Source: Cryptomeria japonica (lineage: Eukaryota > Streptophyta > Pinopsida > Cupressales > Cupressaceae). Taken from it: a DNA stretch of 64,000 bases. The translations under genes were made by a program, and so were the position numbers. Every line of letters begins with the position of its first letter. The first letter of the stretch is position 1. The stretch is taken from contig NC_081414.1 in the NCBI RefSeq assembly GCF_030272615.1, forward strand, positions 659,442,292-659,506,291. Reading direction: 5' to 3'. Positions 11,522 to 23,359 of the stretch are shown here, piece by piece. The notes under the pieces were generated by a model. That model ran no database searches, was not told where the DNA came from, and saw nothing but the letters and a program-made list of their open reading frames with translations.

Positions 11522-12429
11522 TTTTAGAAATTTTCAAGGATAATGTATGATATGCAACTAAATGCAAACTAAATAGATGAAAATGCAATCTATGGTAAGA
11601 ATGCAACCTATGTTTTTGTTGTTTTTCAAGTTTTGGACAAACTTTTTGAATGCAATTCTAAAAATGAGACCCTTAGGAAATTGAAATGATGTCTAGACCT
11701 CAAAGGACAAAAGGACCAAGTGACAAAAGGACAAAATGACAATGTCTCCCCTATATGCCTGGATACTAAGCAAGGTTTGACCAAATGGCATTGATGACAA
11801 AAAGACAAAAGTTTGACAAGGTCTAGACTTCCTAACAATGACTTAGGTTTTATCAAAGATTTGGATTACTCAAGTATGACAAAACCTAGTTTTGGCACTA
11901 TATGCAAAGGGACAATTACTATGCAAGTGACCCTAATATGATATGATAATGACCCAAGATTGATGAAGAGACCTAGGGTATGCAATGTATGACAATGTCA
12001 ACCTAAGGCAAAACCTAAGGTTGAATTATGAAATGGTATTGCTCTAATGCAAGAGGACACATGCAAATGGATGACCCTTATTGATATGCAAAGGAGTATG
12101 ACCTAGGTGAAACTTAACCTTGGTAGTTGACAATGAACTTTGCAAAATGCAACCTAGGATGAACTTAAATGTAAGTGACATGAATGTTAAGACAAGATTT
12201 TGAACAATGTTTGACAACCATGTTTTGAAAGTGTTTTGAAGTTTGTTGGATGAAATGCTCTTATGTTTAACCTTGTTTTGAATCAATTTGTCTTGCTTTT
12301 GAAATGAGATGCAATTCAACTTTTGACAAGTAAAGAAGACAAGATATTTTAACATAGACTCAAGACAATCATGCTCATTCCCACATTTCTTATGGTAGGC
12401 AAGGACATTAGGTACTTGAGAGGTAGACT
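11522..12429. other. LARD1 leader, gene-proximal part
   Basis: No supported gene is seen. It is rich in CAAAATGACAA and ATGCAA words and lies between the conserved leader block and the start codon at 11521. Confidence 0.5.
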
Positions 12430-12970
12430 TGTTATGGAATTCAAGGAGAATACATAGATGCTTGACCCCACGGGCTCCCCTCCATGACACTCACTTCTCA
12501 GGGCAGCCAAGCATCAGTCCCCATGGAAATTTCCCCATGGCGAACTTAGTATCTCTTCCAAGTATCCGAACTTGTCCTTCTCAAGCAACTAGAAGGGTTT
12601 TTGGCCTCTAAAAACAAGGTGTTTAGTAAGGATTTTTGTTAAGTGTTACTCCTTGATGTCATGCAAGCATGATTGAGACATTAAGCCCACCAAGATACCA
12701 AACAAATGTAGTTGCGCAAGCACGATTTAGACCGTGAGGTCCTACTTAGATGTTGATATGAGAAAGAGTCCAAGGGTCATCACTTCCCAAGTAACTGCAA
12801 TTCCCACGTAACCCTTCCTTCAAAGCTTTCGCTCATCAGGTATTTGTTTATAGTGAGTTAGAATGCCAAGGTATTCTATCTGTACTCACTTTGGGTCATT
12901 CCCTTCTCATGATTATCACTTGCTTGCAAAAGCAAATGGTCGGGAAGGCAGGCCCTCTAAAGGTGACACA
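12430..12970 (-). other. Conserved leader block shared by LARD1 and the Tat gypsy
   Basis: Several blocks match the Tat leader at 23360-23910 in the same order: AGATGCTTGACC, AAGCATCAGTCCCC, AACTAGAAGG, TTTGGGTCATTC and GCAGGCCCTCTAAAG. The two leaders are otherwise diverged. Retention in a family that has lost all pol genes suggests a cis signal such as RNA packaging or dimerisation; that function is an inference. Confidence 0.7.
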
Positions 12971-13380
12971 CAATCAAAACAATGAGCATGGTATCGAAAA
13001 TCTGGATTTCTGATCACCCTAAGAAGGATGAGAGCATACTCTCCTACTCAAATGTCACACTCAACAATCAAAGCAAAAAAAATGTTCATTCCAACCTATT
13101 TAGAAATCATACTAGGTGCCTATAACATTAATGGCAAACACCAAGTTTAGTTGTTTCTCCAAGGCAACCTGCAAAACCCAAGTTAGAAGTTTGAGGTGCT
13201 TATTCTTTGACTATCGATTCTGCATAAAACATGTTAGTAGTTTCATTTGTTGTCTTTACCATGCGTATGCCAAGATGCTGCACAGATAATTAGTACCAAA
13301 AACCAAAAAGCAGAAAACAGAATGCAAAAACAAACAATTTTCAAGTAAAACACTGCATTTTTACCTCTGTTTCTGGACTT
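12971..13380. other. LARD1 leader, LTR-proximal part
   Basis: This is non-coding AT-rich sequence between the conserved leader block and the motif cluster. Nothing recognisable is seen. Confidence 0.5.
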
Positions 13381-13472
13381 TACACAGGCGTAGAACTCAT
13401 GACACAAGCACAAAACTCATAACATAGGTGCAGGTTGCTTGACACAGGTGCAAGTTGTCTTACACAGGCGCA
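13381..13472 (-). repeat. GCGCCTGTGTA motif cluster in the LARD1 leader
   Basis: Five units such as TACACAGGCGCAGAA, TACACAGGCGTAGAA, GACACAAGCACAAAA and GACACAGGTGCAAGT recur every 20-22 bases on the plus strand. Read on the minus strand they give the GCGCCTGTGT-type motif in the sense of the LARD1 gene. Confidence 0.75.
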
Positions 13473-13574
13473 GAAGTCCCTAGAAAACCCTGCACTGCCC
13501 TGTTTTTGGGTTTTTTGACCTGCAAATCAACTCAAAAGCACTCAAAAACACAGTTAAGGGGTTAGATGGTTAGT

Positions 13575-13593
13575 GTTCATGTCGGGTTCACCA
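13575..13593 (-). other. Primer binding site of LARD1
   Basis: It reads TGGTGAACCCGACATGAAC on the minus strand, five bases inside the 5' LTR. The TGG start matches a tRNA CCA end; I cannot assign the tRNA. It differs from the Tat primer site at 24647-24666. Confidence 0.7.
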
Positions 13594-13598
13594 ATTAA

Positions 13599-14912
13599 TG
13601 TAGCTAGGAATCTAGAAATCATCACAAGAATTATAAAATATTAATTTAGCCCAATCACGAAAGCTTAAATGTAATGATCTATCCTAAACACACTCAATAG
13701 AGACATGAAAATTGAAACATTCAAAACTAAATACTATGCAAACCAAATGTAGATATGAATGCTTCCTTCATGCGGCTCCATTGTTCTTCTTTCCTCTCCA
13801 AATAACCTTTGTTTGTGGATCTCACCTTCAAGTGCATACACATAAGATGAAAGCAAATAGACAAGATTATGGCGCAAGAGTACTCGAAATGTGATTTGAC
13901 AAAGTGATTAGAAATTCGATAATTTGATTATTCTCATTCTCATTCTCATTATTAGCCAAGATTGAAGAAATTTATCCAATTTATAGAAAAATTGGAGAGA
14001 TGACAAGATTAGCATGATTCAATTCAAATGGAAATTGCAAATCAATTATGTCAATTATGACAAATTATGACAAATTATGCACTTTCTATGCAAAATTTGT
14101 TGATTGATAATTTATGACAAAATTATGACAACTTTCTATGTCAAAATTGATTGATTGTCAATTATGACAAATTATGACAAATTGAAATGTCATTCCCATG
14201 AAATTAGGAGGAAAATAGGAGAGAATTGAAAAATAGATGAAATATAAATTAGGAAATTAGGAATTAGAAATTGGGAATTAGAAATTGATGGAAATTAGGA
14301 AATAGGTAAATTAATTAATAATTTGTCATTTATTAATTAATTCACAAAAAGAGGAATAATTAGCCAATTAAATGAACATTTTAATTGCGATGAGAAGACT
14401 TAGGATAAATAAATAATTTATTAATCCTAGAGAGAGAAATGACAAACAAGGTTAAATGATTAAATCATGAAACCCTAGAAGATGAATTAGAAATGCAAAG
14501 ACGACAATTAGGTCTTGACAAAGGATAATTGATATCGATACGATCATGATTTTGAATTAATAAATGATTTGATTGATAAATGCGTCGAGGAACAATGAAA
14601 AATTGATCCAAATTGACATGATTGAAGAGGACAAGGATCGATGACAAATCGATCGTAAAACGACAAGATTGACAAGTTGATAAGAGATTGACAAGATCGA
14701 CCAAAATCATGATTAAAGATTGTTATCGACAAGACCAAATTCGAAAGTGAGACAAATGAAGAATGCAGAAGAAAGACTCGATGCTCACAAATGATAAAGA
14801 CCAAGTGCGTAAAATAGGAGAAATGTTAATGCGACGCAAAAACCTAAAATGAGGCAATGCGCAAATGTTAAAGTATGATCCCGCAAGCGTTGACCATTTT
14901 TAGGTGTCTACA
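13599..14912 (-). repeat. LARD1 copy 1, 5' LTR
   Basis: It is the partner of 5130-6429, 1314 bp, with TG...CA ends. The two LTRs differ at few sites, mostly transitions plus one 14-base duplication near 14270, so this is a fairly recent insertion in this window. Confidence 0.95.
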
Positions 14913-16312
14913 CTATTGATAGGATCCTACAAAGGTTCACTTTCTGTAGTTGAGAGCTGATATGCACCAGATCGATATGCTGCTATAATGATGTAAGGAC
15001 CAAGCCAGTTTGGTTCGAACTTGCCTTTATTCTCTCCGTCTTGCTGATTTTTGGGGTTTTCTTTGAGAACTAAATCACCTACCTCAAATGTGCGAGGCTT
15101 GACCTTGTGATTGTAGCTGTGACTCATTCGTTGTTGGTAAGCCTTGAGATGATTAAAAGCAGTTTGTCTTCGTTCATCCAGTAGTTCAAGTTCTTGTAAG
15201 CGAGAGACCCTATAGTCTTCATCACTGATAATATTTTGCAAAGAGACTCGTAAAGAGGGTAGCTCGACCTCGATAGGAAAGATGGCTTCAGTGCTATAGA
15301 CAAGTGAATAGGGTGTAGCTCCCGTAGGTGTGCAAACACTTGTGCGGTATGCCCAAAGTGCAGGATTAAGTTGGATATGCCAATTACGGCCAACGTCATC
15401 GACTATATTTTTTAGGATCTTAAGGATTGTCTTATTAGACGCCTCAGCTTGACCGTTACCTTGGGGGTAATATGGCATGGAGAAATGATGGGAAATATGG
15501 AAGCGGTCACAGAGTTCATGAACATCCTAATTTTTGAAGGGACGCCCGTTATCAGTGATAATGGAAACAGGAATACCGTATCGGCAAATGATGTAGTTGA
15601 GGATGAACATAGTAATCTGTTTTCCATTGACTTGTGTGAGAGGCATGACTTCAATCCATTTTGTGAAATATTCTGTAGCAATGATAATGAATTTATGACC
15701 ATTGGAAGAAGGAGGGTGAATCTTGCCTATGAGATCGAGTCCCCACTGACAAAAGGGCCAAGGAGACGCAATTGGTTGAAGTTCTTGTGCTGGCGCATGT
15801 ATGAGGTCTCCATGAATTTGACATTGCTTACATTTCTTGACAAACTGATATGAGTCTTTTTCCATATTGGGCCAGTAATATCCAGTCCTGATGAGTTTCT
15901 TGGCTAAGGTAGGACCACTAGCATGTGGACCACATATCCCTTCATGTACTTCACGTAACGCAATCTGAGCTTCGTTGCTTTCTAAACATCTAAGAAGAGT
16001 GCCATCTAGACCTTGCCGGTATAGGATATCGGCCAAAATGACATATCGAGAGGATTGGTGAATGAAAGTGCGACATTGGTTATTTGATAGATGAGGAGGT
16101 AGGGTATTGTCATGAAGGTATGTGAAAATGGAACCATATAACTGGGACTCGGGACCAACAACACATATCATCTCAGTAGGAATGATTTCATATGAAGGAA
16201 CCAAAAGGTTACACACCAAGAACTCATAGCGGGTTTCATTTGGAGGTAGATCGATCAGTGAAGCAATTGTAGCCATGGCATCTGCGGCTCGATTCTGCTC
16301 TCTTGGTATCTA
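14913..16312 (-). pseudogene. Tat integrase
   Basis: This is the DNA-joining enzyme of the Tat element. The zinc-binding part has HEGICGPH and CKQC (H2C2). The catalytic residues are visible as LDLIG (D), TDNGRPF (D) and NGQAEASNKT (E). In-frame TAG stops at 15529 and 14929 interrupt it; upstream, TAG 16312 lies at the junction with RNase H. All are CAG-type transitions and the frame is otherwise continuous. The final residues lie at 5097-5129 beyond LARD1 copy 1. Confidence 0.88.
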
Positions 16313-19300
16313 CTCAAAGTCTATCTTTGTGAAATGTTGTTTTAGGTCATCCACCATTTGTTTGTAAGGCATTAATTTTTCATCTTTTGTTTGGTAGTCA
16401 TCAGTTGCTTGACGGATTACAAGTTGAGAGTCCCCAAAAACATGAAGTTCCTAGATCTTCCACTGAACTGCAATCCGTAATCCAGTTGTTAATGCCTCAT
16501 ATTCTGCTATATTGTTAGTGGAAGGAAATGATAAGCAGTATGATTTGGGTATAGAATCCCCTTGAGGAGTTCTAAAGAGGATGCCAGCTCCTACCCCATG
16601 CTATGTGTATGAGCCGTTGAAGTACAGTTTCCATGGCTTTGCATGTGACATTGTTAAAATGGATTCATCTGGAAATTCTGAACTTAGAGGAACATCATCT
16701 ATCATGGGGGTATCTACTAATTGATCTGCGATGGCTTGTCCTTTTATTGCTTTTCTGTCCACATACTCGATGTTGAATTCACTTAGGATCATTACCCATT
16801 TGGCCAGTCGCCCAGTAAGTGTTGCTTTATTGAGAAGGTATTTCAATGGATCGATTCTTGCAACCAACTTAGTCTTATGAGTGAGCATGTAATGTCATAA
16901 TTTCTGTGAAGCAAAGACCACGATGAGACATGCACGCTCAATTGGTGTGTAGTTTAGCTCATATCCCACCAAGGTGCGACTGATATAGTATATTGCTTTT
17001 TCTTTGCCCTCAGCAATTTGTTGTACTAAGAGTGCCCCTAGTGCTGTTGGAGTAGCTGATATGTATAGTAACAGAGGCTGATATGGAACTGGTGGCATCA
17101 GAACTAGTGGATTCAGAAGATAATCTTTGAGTGTCTAGAAAGCCTATTGACAGTTATCATCCCATTTTAATTTGATGTTTTTATGTAGCAGGTGCTGAAA
17201 AGGACTACACTTATCTGCAAGTTGCGCTATGAATCTTCGTATGGACTGGAGTCTCCCTTATAAAGACTGAAGTTGACTGATATTTCTTGGTGGTTGCATC
17301 TCTAGGATGGCCTTGACTTTTGCTGGATCAAACTTTGATTCCTCTTTTTGATACAATGAATCCTAGGAGCTTCCCGGAGGTTACTCCAAAGACACATTTC
17401 TTGGGGTTTAACCTTACTTTGTATTTTTCCAACCGATCAAAGACAACTGAAAGTATGTCCAAGTGTGTATTTCTATCTATTGATTTGCCCAAGAGGTCAT
17501 TGACATAATCTTCCACAGTTATGTGCATGAGATCATGAAAGATAGTAGTCATGGCTCTTTGATATGTAACACCTGCATTTTTTAGCCCGAAGGGCATGAC
17601 ATTCCAGCAGAAGGTTCTCCAAGGACAAGTGAATGATGTTTTATGTTGATCCTCAAATGCAATCTTTATTTGATTATAACCAGAGAATCCATCCATCAGT
17701 GATAACATTTCATGACTTGCTGTGAGATCGACAATCAAGTCAATATTTGGTAATGGGAAGTCATCCTTAGGACAAGCTTTGTTGATGTCTCTGAAATCTG
17801 TACATATTCTGATGCTATGATCTGGTTTACTGACAGGCACTAAGTTGGAGATCCATTCAGGATAATCAATTGGACGTATGAATCCAACGTCCAATAATTT
17901 CTCAAGCTCTGCTTTGACCAATAATGCAACTTGTGGATGCATCTTTCTTAATTTCTGTTTCACTGGTTTTGCCCCCGATTTAACTGTCAAATGATGCATT
18001 ACCAAATCCAGATCTAATCTAGGCATATCAGCATATGACCATGCAAAGTTGATTTGTCGTTCTTTGAAGAAACTTATGAATTTTGACCTTTTTGACTTCG
18101 TCAATGATTGAGCGAGGAATATGTTGTGTGGAACCTCTTCTGTACCAATGTTTGTTTTGATAGTCTCCTCTACCAATATGGATGACTTTTCCTCATATGA
18201 TGCTAGGAGAATGTTGAGCCTTCCATCTTCAGGTGCCTTAGAGAGGTTTTCGCTCTCAGATATGTCCTTTCTTTTTACTTTTTTGGGGTCAGATAGCACC
18301 ACAGTGTGGTTTTCACCATAAGACCCTTGGTTTGTTCTTATTTTCACATTTTTGTGATTGGAAGGTCTGAAGCCCTCACCAAAATATGCCACGCTATTGA
18401 GTTCTATAGTGTATCCTACTTTATGGTCCCCAGGGGGAAGATCATCTCGTATGCCAAGATAGTCAATAAAAGCTTCATCATTTTGGAATGTGTCAAACTG
18501 TGCAGGTCCTTCATGATCCCAGTCAATGAGTTGGTGGTGAACAAGGGGAAGGCCTTTAATGTCTTCGAAGTTAGTAGGGCTAAGAGTGAAGATGCAGTTA
18601 TATTCGGGCATGTCAAGGTAATTATCGAGGTCATCGATGGCACTCTCCTCATCAGTCTCGACCGTGAACAAATCCAAATTATCATCACTAGTAGCGCATT
18701 CTAGGACAGTTGTTCTCATCCTATGTGATTTCAACCTATGACCTTGAGACAAGGACTGTGTGGAATCCTCATGGGTTGTTTCTTGACCAACCTTGAATCT
18801 TTTATAAAATTCCTCTTCTTCTGTGGGTTCATCTGGCTCTCTGAATGTCTCAGTGAGCTCGTAGTCACTGGAGGATTTGTCTGAACCCCATTCCCATTCA
18901 TTGGAGTCTGTGGAATAGCGATCCTCTTGTTGAATTTTGGTAGCTTTGATTTGTAAGGCTTCTTCTATCCTTTGAGTGTGGACCTTGGAAGTCAGGAAAC
19001 CAAGTCCCTTCGAGCGTTCCTTTTTGAAAGTCAATTCAGGTTGTAAAGGTTCAATGATGCCTTCCTTTCGTAACCCAAGAGGGCTTTTTCCATCATACCC
19101 AAATTTTTGTAGGATCTTGAAACCTTTGCCATATTTCTCACATGGTAGACTGATGCAATCTTGTGTATCATCTTCAATGTCTTTGTAAAGCATTTTGTAT
19201 AAGTCTTCCTCTTCCAGTTCGCCCCATCTTTGAAAGGTAGTAGGGTCCCATTTGAGTACAATGATGGATACTTGCTTGTTAGGATGTGGTCTTCCATATT

Positions 19301-19340
19301 CTTTTGGTGAACTCATGACTTGTTGTAAGTACATGGTCTA
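16313..19340 (-). pseudogene. Tat G-patch-like region, reverse transcriptase and dual RNase H
   Basis: From 19334 downward the frame gives a G-patch-like segment (GKGFKILQKFGYDGKSPLGL), an acidic linker and the reverse transcriptase with NKACPKDDFPLPNID, FSGYNQIKIA and VMPFGLKNAG. The catalytic box is DYVNDLL at 17496-17507 instead of YVDD, so the first metal-binding Asp is Asn. A one-base insertion near 17327 shifts the frame. The first RNase H follows, then the second (LYFNGSY, NNIAEYEALT, GDSQLV) that marks the Tat lineage. Stops lie at 19340, 17260, 17146, 17137, 16897, 16603 and 16453, all explained by one C-to-T change each. The enzyme is certainly dead. Confidence 0.9.
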
Positions 19341-20700
19341 ATTTAAAGTGTATTCCCCCATGCCCTTGTCCTGAAATTTGCCTTTAAGCTCACCTTGTTT
19401 TGATGTCGAAGGTTTAATGACTCAGGATCAATGTATGCCGAAGAAGGAACAACTTCGCGATTACTGGGAATGATGGTCTCAGTTTTTGATCTCAGGTTAT
19501 TGCAGTATATGAATGGATTAGGATCACCGTTAACTGTTACCTCCACTCCATTGTGAGGAAATTTAATGCATTGGTGATATGTAGATGGGACTGCCCTCAT
19601 TTCATGAATCCAAGGACATCCTAGCAATATGTTATAAGTGAGATCTAGATCTAGAACTTGACAAACCACATCCTTCGTAACTGGCCCAACTCTAAGAGGT
19701 AAGGTGACTGTGCCCTTGGATGAATGCTCTTCATCATCATATGCCTTGATGGTGATTTTGTTTGTAGAATTCACAGTTTTATCAGAATATCCCAATTGTT
19801 TAATTGTGCTCAATGTACAAATGTTTAGACCAGCTCCTCCATCTATTAGGACTCATTTTATTTGATGTTTGTGTATGAAGACTTCAATGTGTAGTGGTGC
19901 ATTATGTGGCTGACTTACGGAGGCATCGTCGACTTCTGTGAATATAAGGGAATGTGGAACGGAAAGGTATGCCACCATGGCTTGAAACTGGTCCATGTTC
20001 AGATAAGTAGGAACGACAGTGTCTCTCAAGATTTTGTCAAGAATAGCCTTATGTGTGAGGGATATGCGTAGGAGCTCAAGAATGGAGATGAGCACAGGTG
20101 TTTTCCCTAATTGTTCTACAAGGTCATACTCAGGCTTGGTTGATGAAGAAGGGGTGTTTTTGGATGGAGCACCTTGCAAAGTGAATTTACCTCGATGGGT
20201 TGTAACATGACATTCAGAGGTAGGTTCAGAAGAAGATCCAACACCTTTTAGGATAATCTTGGGTCTCCGGGTAGAATTCTCATGGTTTTTGTCCTTGATG
20301 ATAATGGTAGAGACGTAATTGTCCATCGAAATGTGATTGATAGTTGAATCATAGTTATAGGTTGCTCTGGTATAGTTGGTTTGGTCATCTGTGGCTTTAG
20401 CTTTTCCCTTGTCATGTTTTGGGAATGGTTCCTTAAACATCTCATGTTCTTGATTGGATGAGTGTCCCTCAATCTCAATGTCACCTCTATCAATGAGATC
20501 TTGTATGATGTTATTTAGTCGATGACAATTTCCTATCTTATGACCCTTGCTCTTATGAAATTCACAATACTCATCATCATTCCACCAATTTGGTTTAACC
20601 TTTGGTTCATATGGAGGAAAATCTGGAACTATGATTACCTTGTTTGCCACTAGCTTCTTGAAAATTGACTCAAGTGGTTCTCCCAATGGAGTGTACTTCC
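19341..20700 (-). pseudogene. Tat gag C-terminus and aspartic protease
   Basis: The frame opens with a zinc-knuckle-like CEFHKSKGHKIGNC motif near 20560. It continues through a variable linker to the protease, whose active site is DGG (near 19840, normal for this lineage) and whose second conserved block is ILLGCPWIH. A TGA at 19855 sits just before the active site. A frameshift near 19380 joins it to pol. The protease would cut the gag-pol polyprotein. Confidence 0.82.
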
Positions 20701-22411
20701 TTCATGATCTAGAAGTTGTTTGAGTATTCACTTGATTGTTTGTAGAACTTGATCCTGAAAAAATGAATTTGGGTCACACTGTGTTGGCATCAACAACACC
20801 ATCATTGACTGTGTTCTTGTTTTTATTCCAAAATCTTGGCTTGTCCTTTCCTTTAAAGTCATCTTTGTTTTCCTTGAATATCTTAATGACTCCTTGTTCA
20901 ATTAGGACCTTCTCTGTCGCTAAACCTTTTTCAATGATGTCCTTGAAGGTGGACAAACAAGCTTTCCTTAGATCATATCCAATGTCTTTGTTAACATTTT
21001 GGGTGAACATCTCTACCATTTGTTTTTGTGGAATTTCACAAGAGCATCTGCTGGCTAGATTTCTCCATCTTTGTAAAAATGATGAAAAAGATTCTCCATC
21101 CCTTTGCTTGGTGTTGCACAAAGTAGTGACTGATATGTCTGTCTCTATGTTGTAGGAGAAATGTTGGATAAATGCCTCTGCTAAGTCACCCCATGACTTA
21201 ATACCAGGTGGGAGTTGGGAGAACCATTTCATAGCTTGATCACCTAGGCTTTGTGGGAATAATCTCATCAAATATGTCTCTTCTGCTGCTACCTCAATAC
21301 AAGTTGTGAAAAACTATCTTATGTGTGCCTTCGGATCCCCTTTTCCTCTATACTTATCAATTTTAGGCATCACAAAGTGTGTAGGAAAGGGAGGCATTGT
21401 AATGCTCTTGTCAAATGGATAAGGACATATGTCTCTCATTGTGTATGTTGGCTTTGGTGTATTTATGTCCTCCATTTTCTTTTGTAAGTCCCTGATTTGT
21501 TGTTCCAAATTGCTCTTAGGTGGAGATCAACTTCTTGGACCATACCCCATGTTTGAGGCACCAATTGGAGGAGAAGCATGTTGCATATATGGATGATATT
21601 GATCATACACATGTTCATATGGAGGAGGTCTATAGTGATGCTGCATATATGGACCACTTGGTATAGATTCATGTTGAGGAATGCCATATCTATTTTGTCC
21701 ATGTATACCATACTCTACAGGTATGTCATGTTCTAATGTGTTACCCCCAAATTTGACATGAGGTTTCCTTGTGTCCAAATTTTGAGCATGCCTTTGAATA
21801 TCCAATTGCTTTGGTGGTTGATCCTTAGCATTGGTATGTGATTGAGCATATCTTTCTGCATAAGACTTCCATAATGGTCTGCGAAGGTGAGTATCATATG
21901 CTTGACCATGTGTATGTGGGACCTCTGGTTTTTGAAACAAAGATGATGGTGATTCAAGTACCATATGTGGTCCTCTATTGCCTCCACTATTAGGTCTCCT
22001 TTGATTCATGTTGGAGTGAGTTTGTTGCAAAGGTCGATTTTCCATTATTTGAGACATGTCAAAATCATGAGGTATCTTGGCTCCACTTTGTGCCATCATT
22101 TGTAAGAAGTATTGTCTATCTCTCCTCATTATTTCTTCAATCAATCGATTGAAGCGGGGTTCCATAATGGATTCTTCCACATCTGCTGAATGTACGGAAA
22201 AGTTGTCCACATTGTCATTGTGTGTATCATTGTTGTTTGTAGTGTCAATGTTCTCAACATTTGGAATGTTTCTATAGGCATCCATGTCAGGTAATGTGTT
22301 ATGATCAGTATTGAAAAAGACATCATTGTCATACTCATAGACACTCATGTTTGCGGACTCTTGAGCCTCTTTAGTTTCTCTCCTAGATCTTTGAAGACGG
22401 GTTTCAACCAT
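20701..22411 (-). pseudogene. Tat gag
   Basis: ATG 22411 opens a frame encoding an Asn/His/Tyr-rich N-terminal region of about 290 residues. The capsid domain follows, with QAMKWFSQLPPGIKSWGDL and FLQRWRNLASRC. TGA 21529, TAG 21316, TGA 20776 and TGA 20704 interrupt it, each a single C-to-T change, and the frame is not shifted. Gag forms the virus-like particle that could also package LARD1 RNA, an inference from the shared leader. Confidence 0.85.
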
Positions 22412-22899
22412 GAACTAGGTATTGACTGAGATGTGTTAGACTAGATGAAAATGGAAAAAGTATGGAAGACCAAGAGTTGGATGGAATGTAAATGAATCTG
22501 AGATGTACTTGCAATGTCCAAAGTGTAAGACCAAGTATGTATGTAGTAGAGTAGGTGTGACTTCCAAAGAGAGGATAGTTTCTCTTGATGAGGTAAGTTG
22601 ACCTTGACTCTAAGTAAAACCAAATGAGACCCAAAGGTGATAGACCTTGATGAGGGACCACTTAGCAAAGTGTTTGTTGTATGTAGTGTGTTGACAAAGT
22701 ATGATGAGGACAAGCAAGTGACCTTTTGACTCAAGTTTTGACAAATGTGAATGTAATGTAAGGTGTGAAGCAATGATGGACTATGTGAGACCCAAAGATA
22801 GGTTGAATACTAAATGAAACCCTGGAGAAACGACCTAGGAAGCTCAAGAATTCTGAAACTGACTGTGTTTGTTTGCTGGACTGTAAATTTTTTTTCAAT
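22412..22899. other. Tat leader, gene-proximal part
   Basis: Non-coding; nothing recognisable beyond AT-rich leader sequence. Confidence 0.5.
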
Positions 22900-23080
22900 T
22901 CTGAACACAGACGTGCCTGTATATTGCACAAACGTGATTTCTTGACATAGACGTGCTTCTGAGATTTTTTTGTAAAGTGCACTGTTGATTCTTGAAACAC
23001 AGATGCGTTTCTACCCTTCACAGATGTGGTTATACAACACAGACGCTATTATATCAGACATAGACGCGTTTCTACAAAAT
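22900..23080 (-). repeat. CGCGTCTGTGT motif cluster 1 in the Tat leader
   Basis: ACACAGACGTGCCTG, ACATAGACGTGCTTC, ACACAGATGCGTTTC, ACACAGACGC and ACATAGACGCGTTTC recur at about 25-40 base spacing on the plus strand. In the gag sense they read GCGTCTGTGT. Confidence 0.78.
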
Positions 23081-23359
23081 TTGTGCAATTTTTTTCAATC
23101 TGTGAAGTCATTTTTGTTGTGACCAAATCTGACTATTTGACTGTTTTCGTGACAAGAGGACACAATGTTGATGAAGACTCAATGTTTGCAAGTGTCTAGA
23201 CTCCAAAATGACTCCAAGAAAAGTGTGTTGTTTGATGTAAAATTGTTCTGCATACACTTGAAGACACAAAAGACACAATGTTTTGTTGTTTGGTCTTGAA
23301 TGTTTGAATGTTTAAAATAAGTCAAGCACAATTCTTATGGCTGGCCAAGACAATAGTTG

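Larger units (their letters stand above)
5130..14912 (-). mobile_element. LARD1 copy 1: complete non-autonomous LTR retrotransposon (9.8 kb)
   Basis: The element has LTRs of about 1.3 kb on both sides (5130-6429 and 13599-14912), TG...CA ends, a 5-bp target duplication, a primer site at 13575-13593 and a polypurine tract at 6430-6444, so it reads on the minus strand. It contains no gag, protease, reverse transcriptase, RNase H or integrase. It carries one long frame (11521-8687) that is conserved in copy 2. The leader, post-stop element, polypurine tract and LTR start (TGTAGACACC) resemble those of the surrounding Tat gypsy, which is the likely source of its replication proteins. Unlike copy 2 it lacks the antisense PMD block. 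Confidence 0.92.

Noticed and set aside
15449-15853. 134-codon plus-strand frame
   Set aside because: It is a shadow of the integrase gene on the minus strand.
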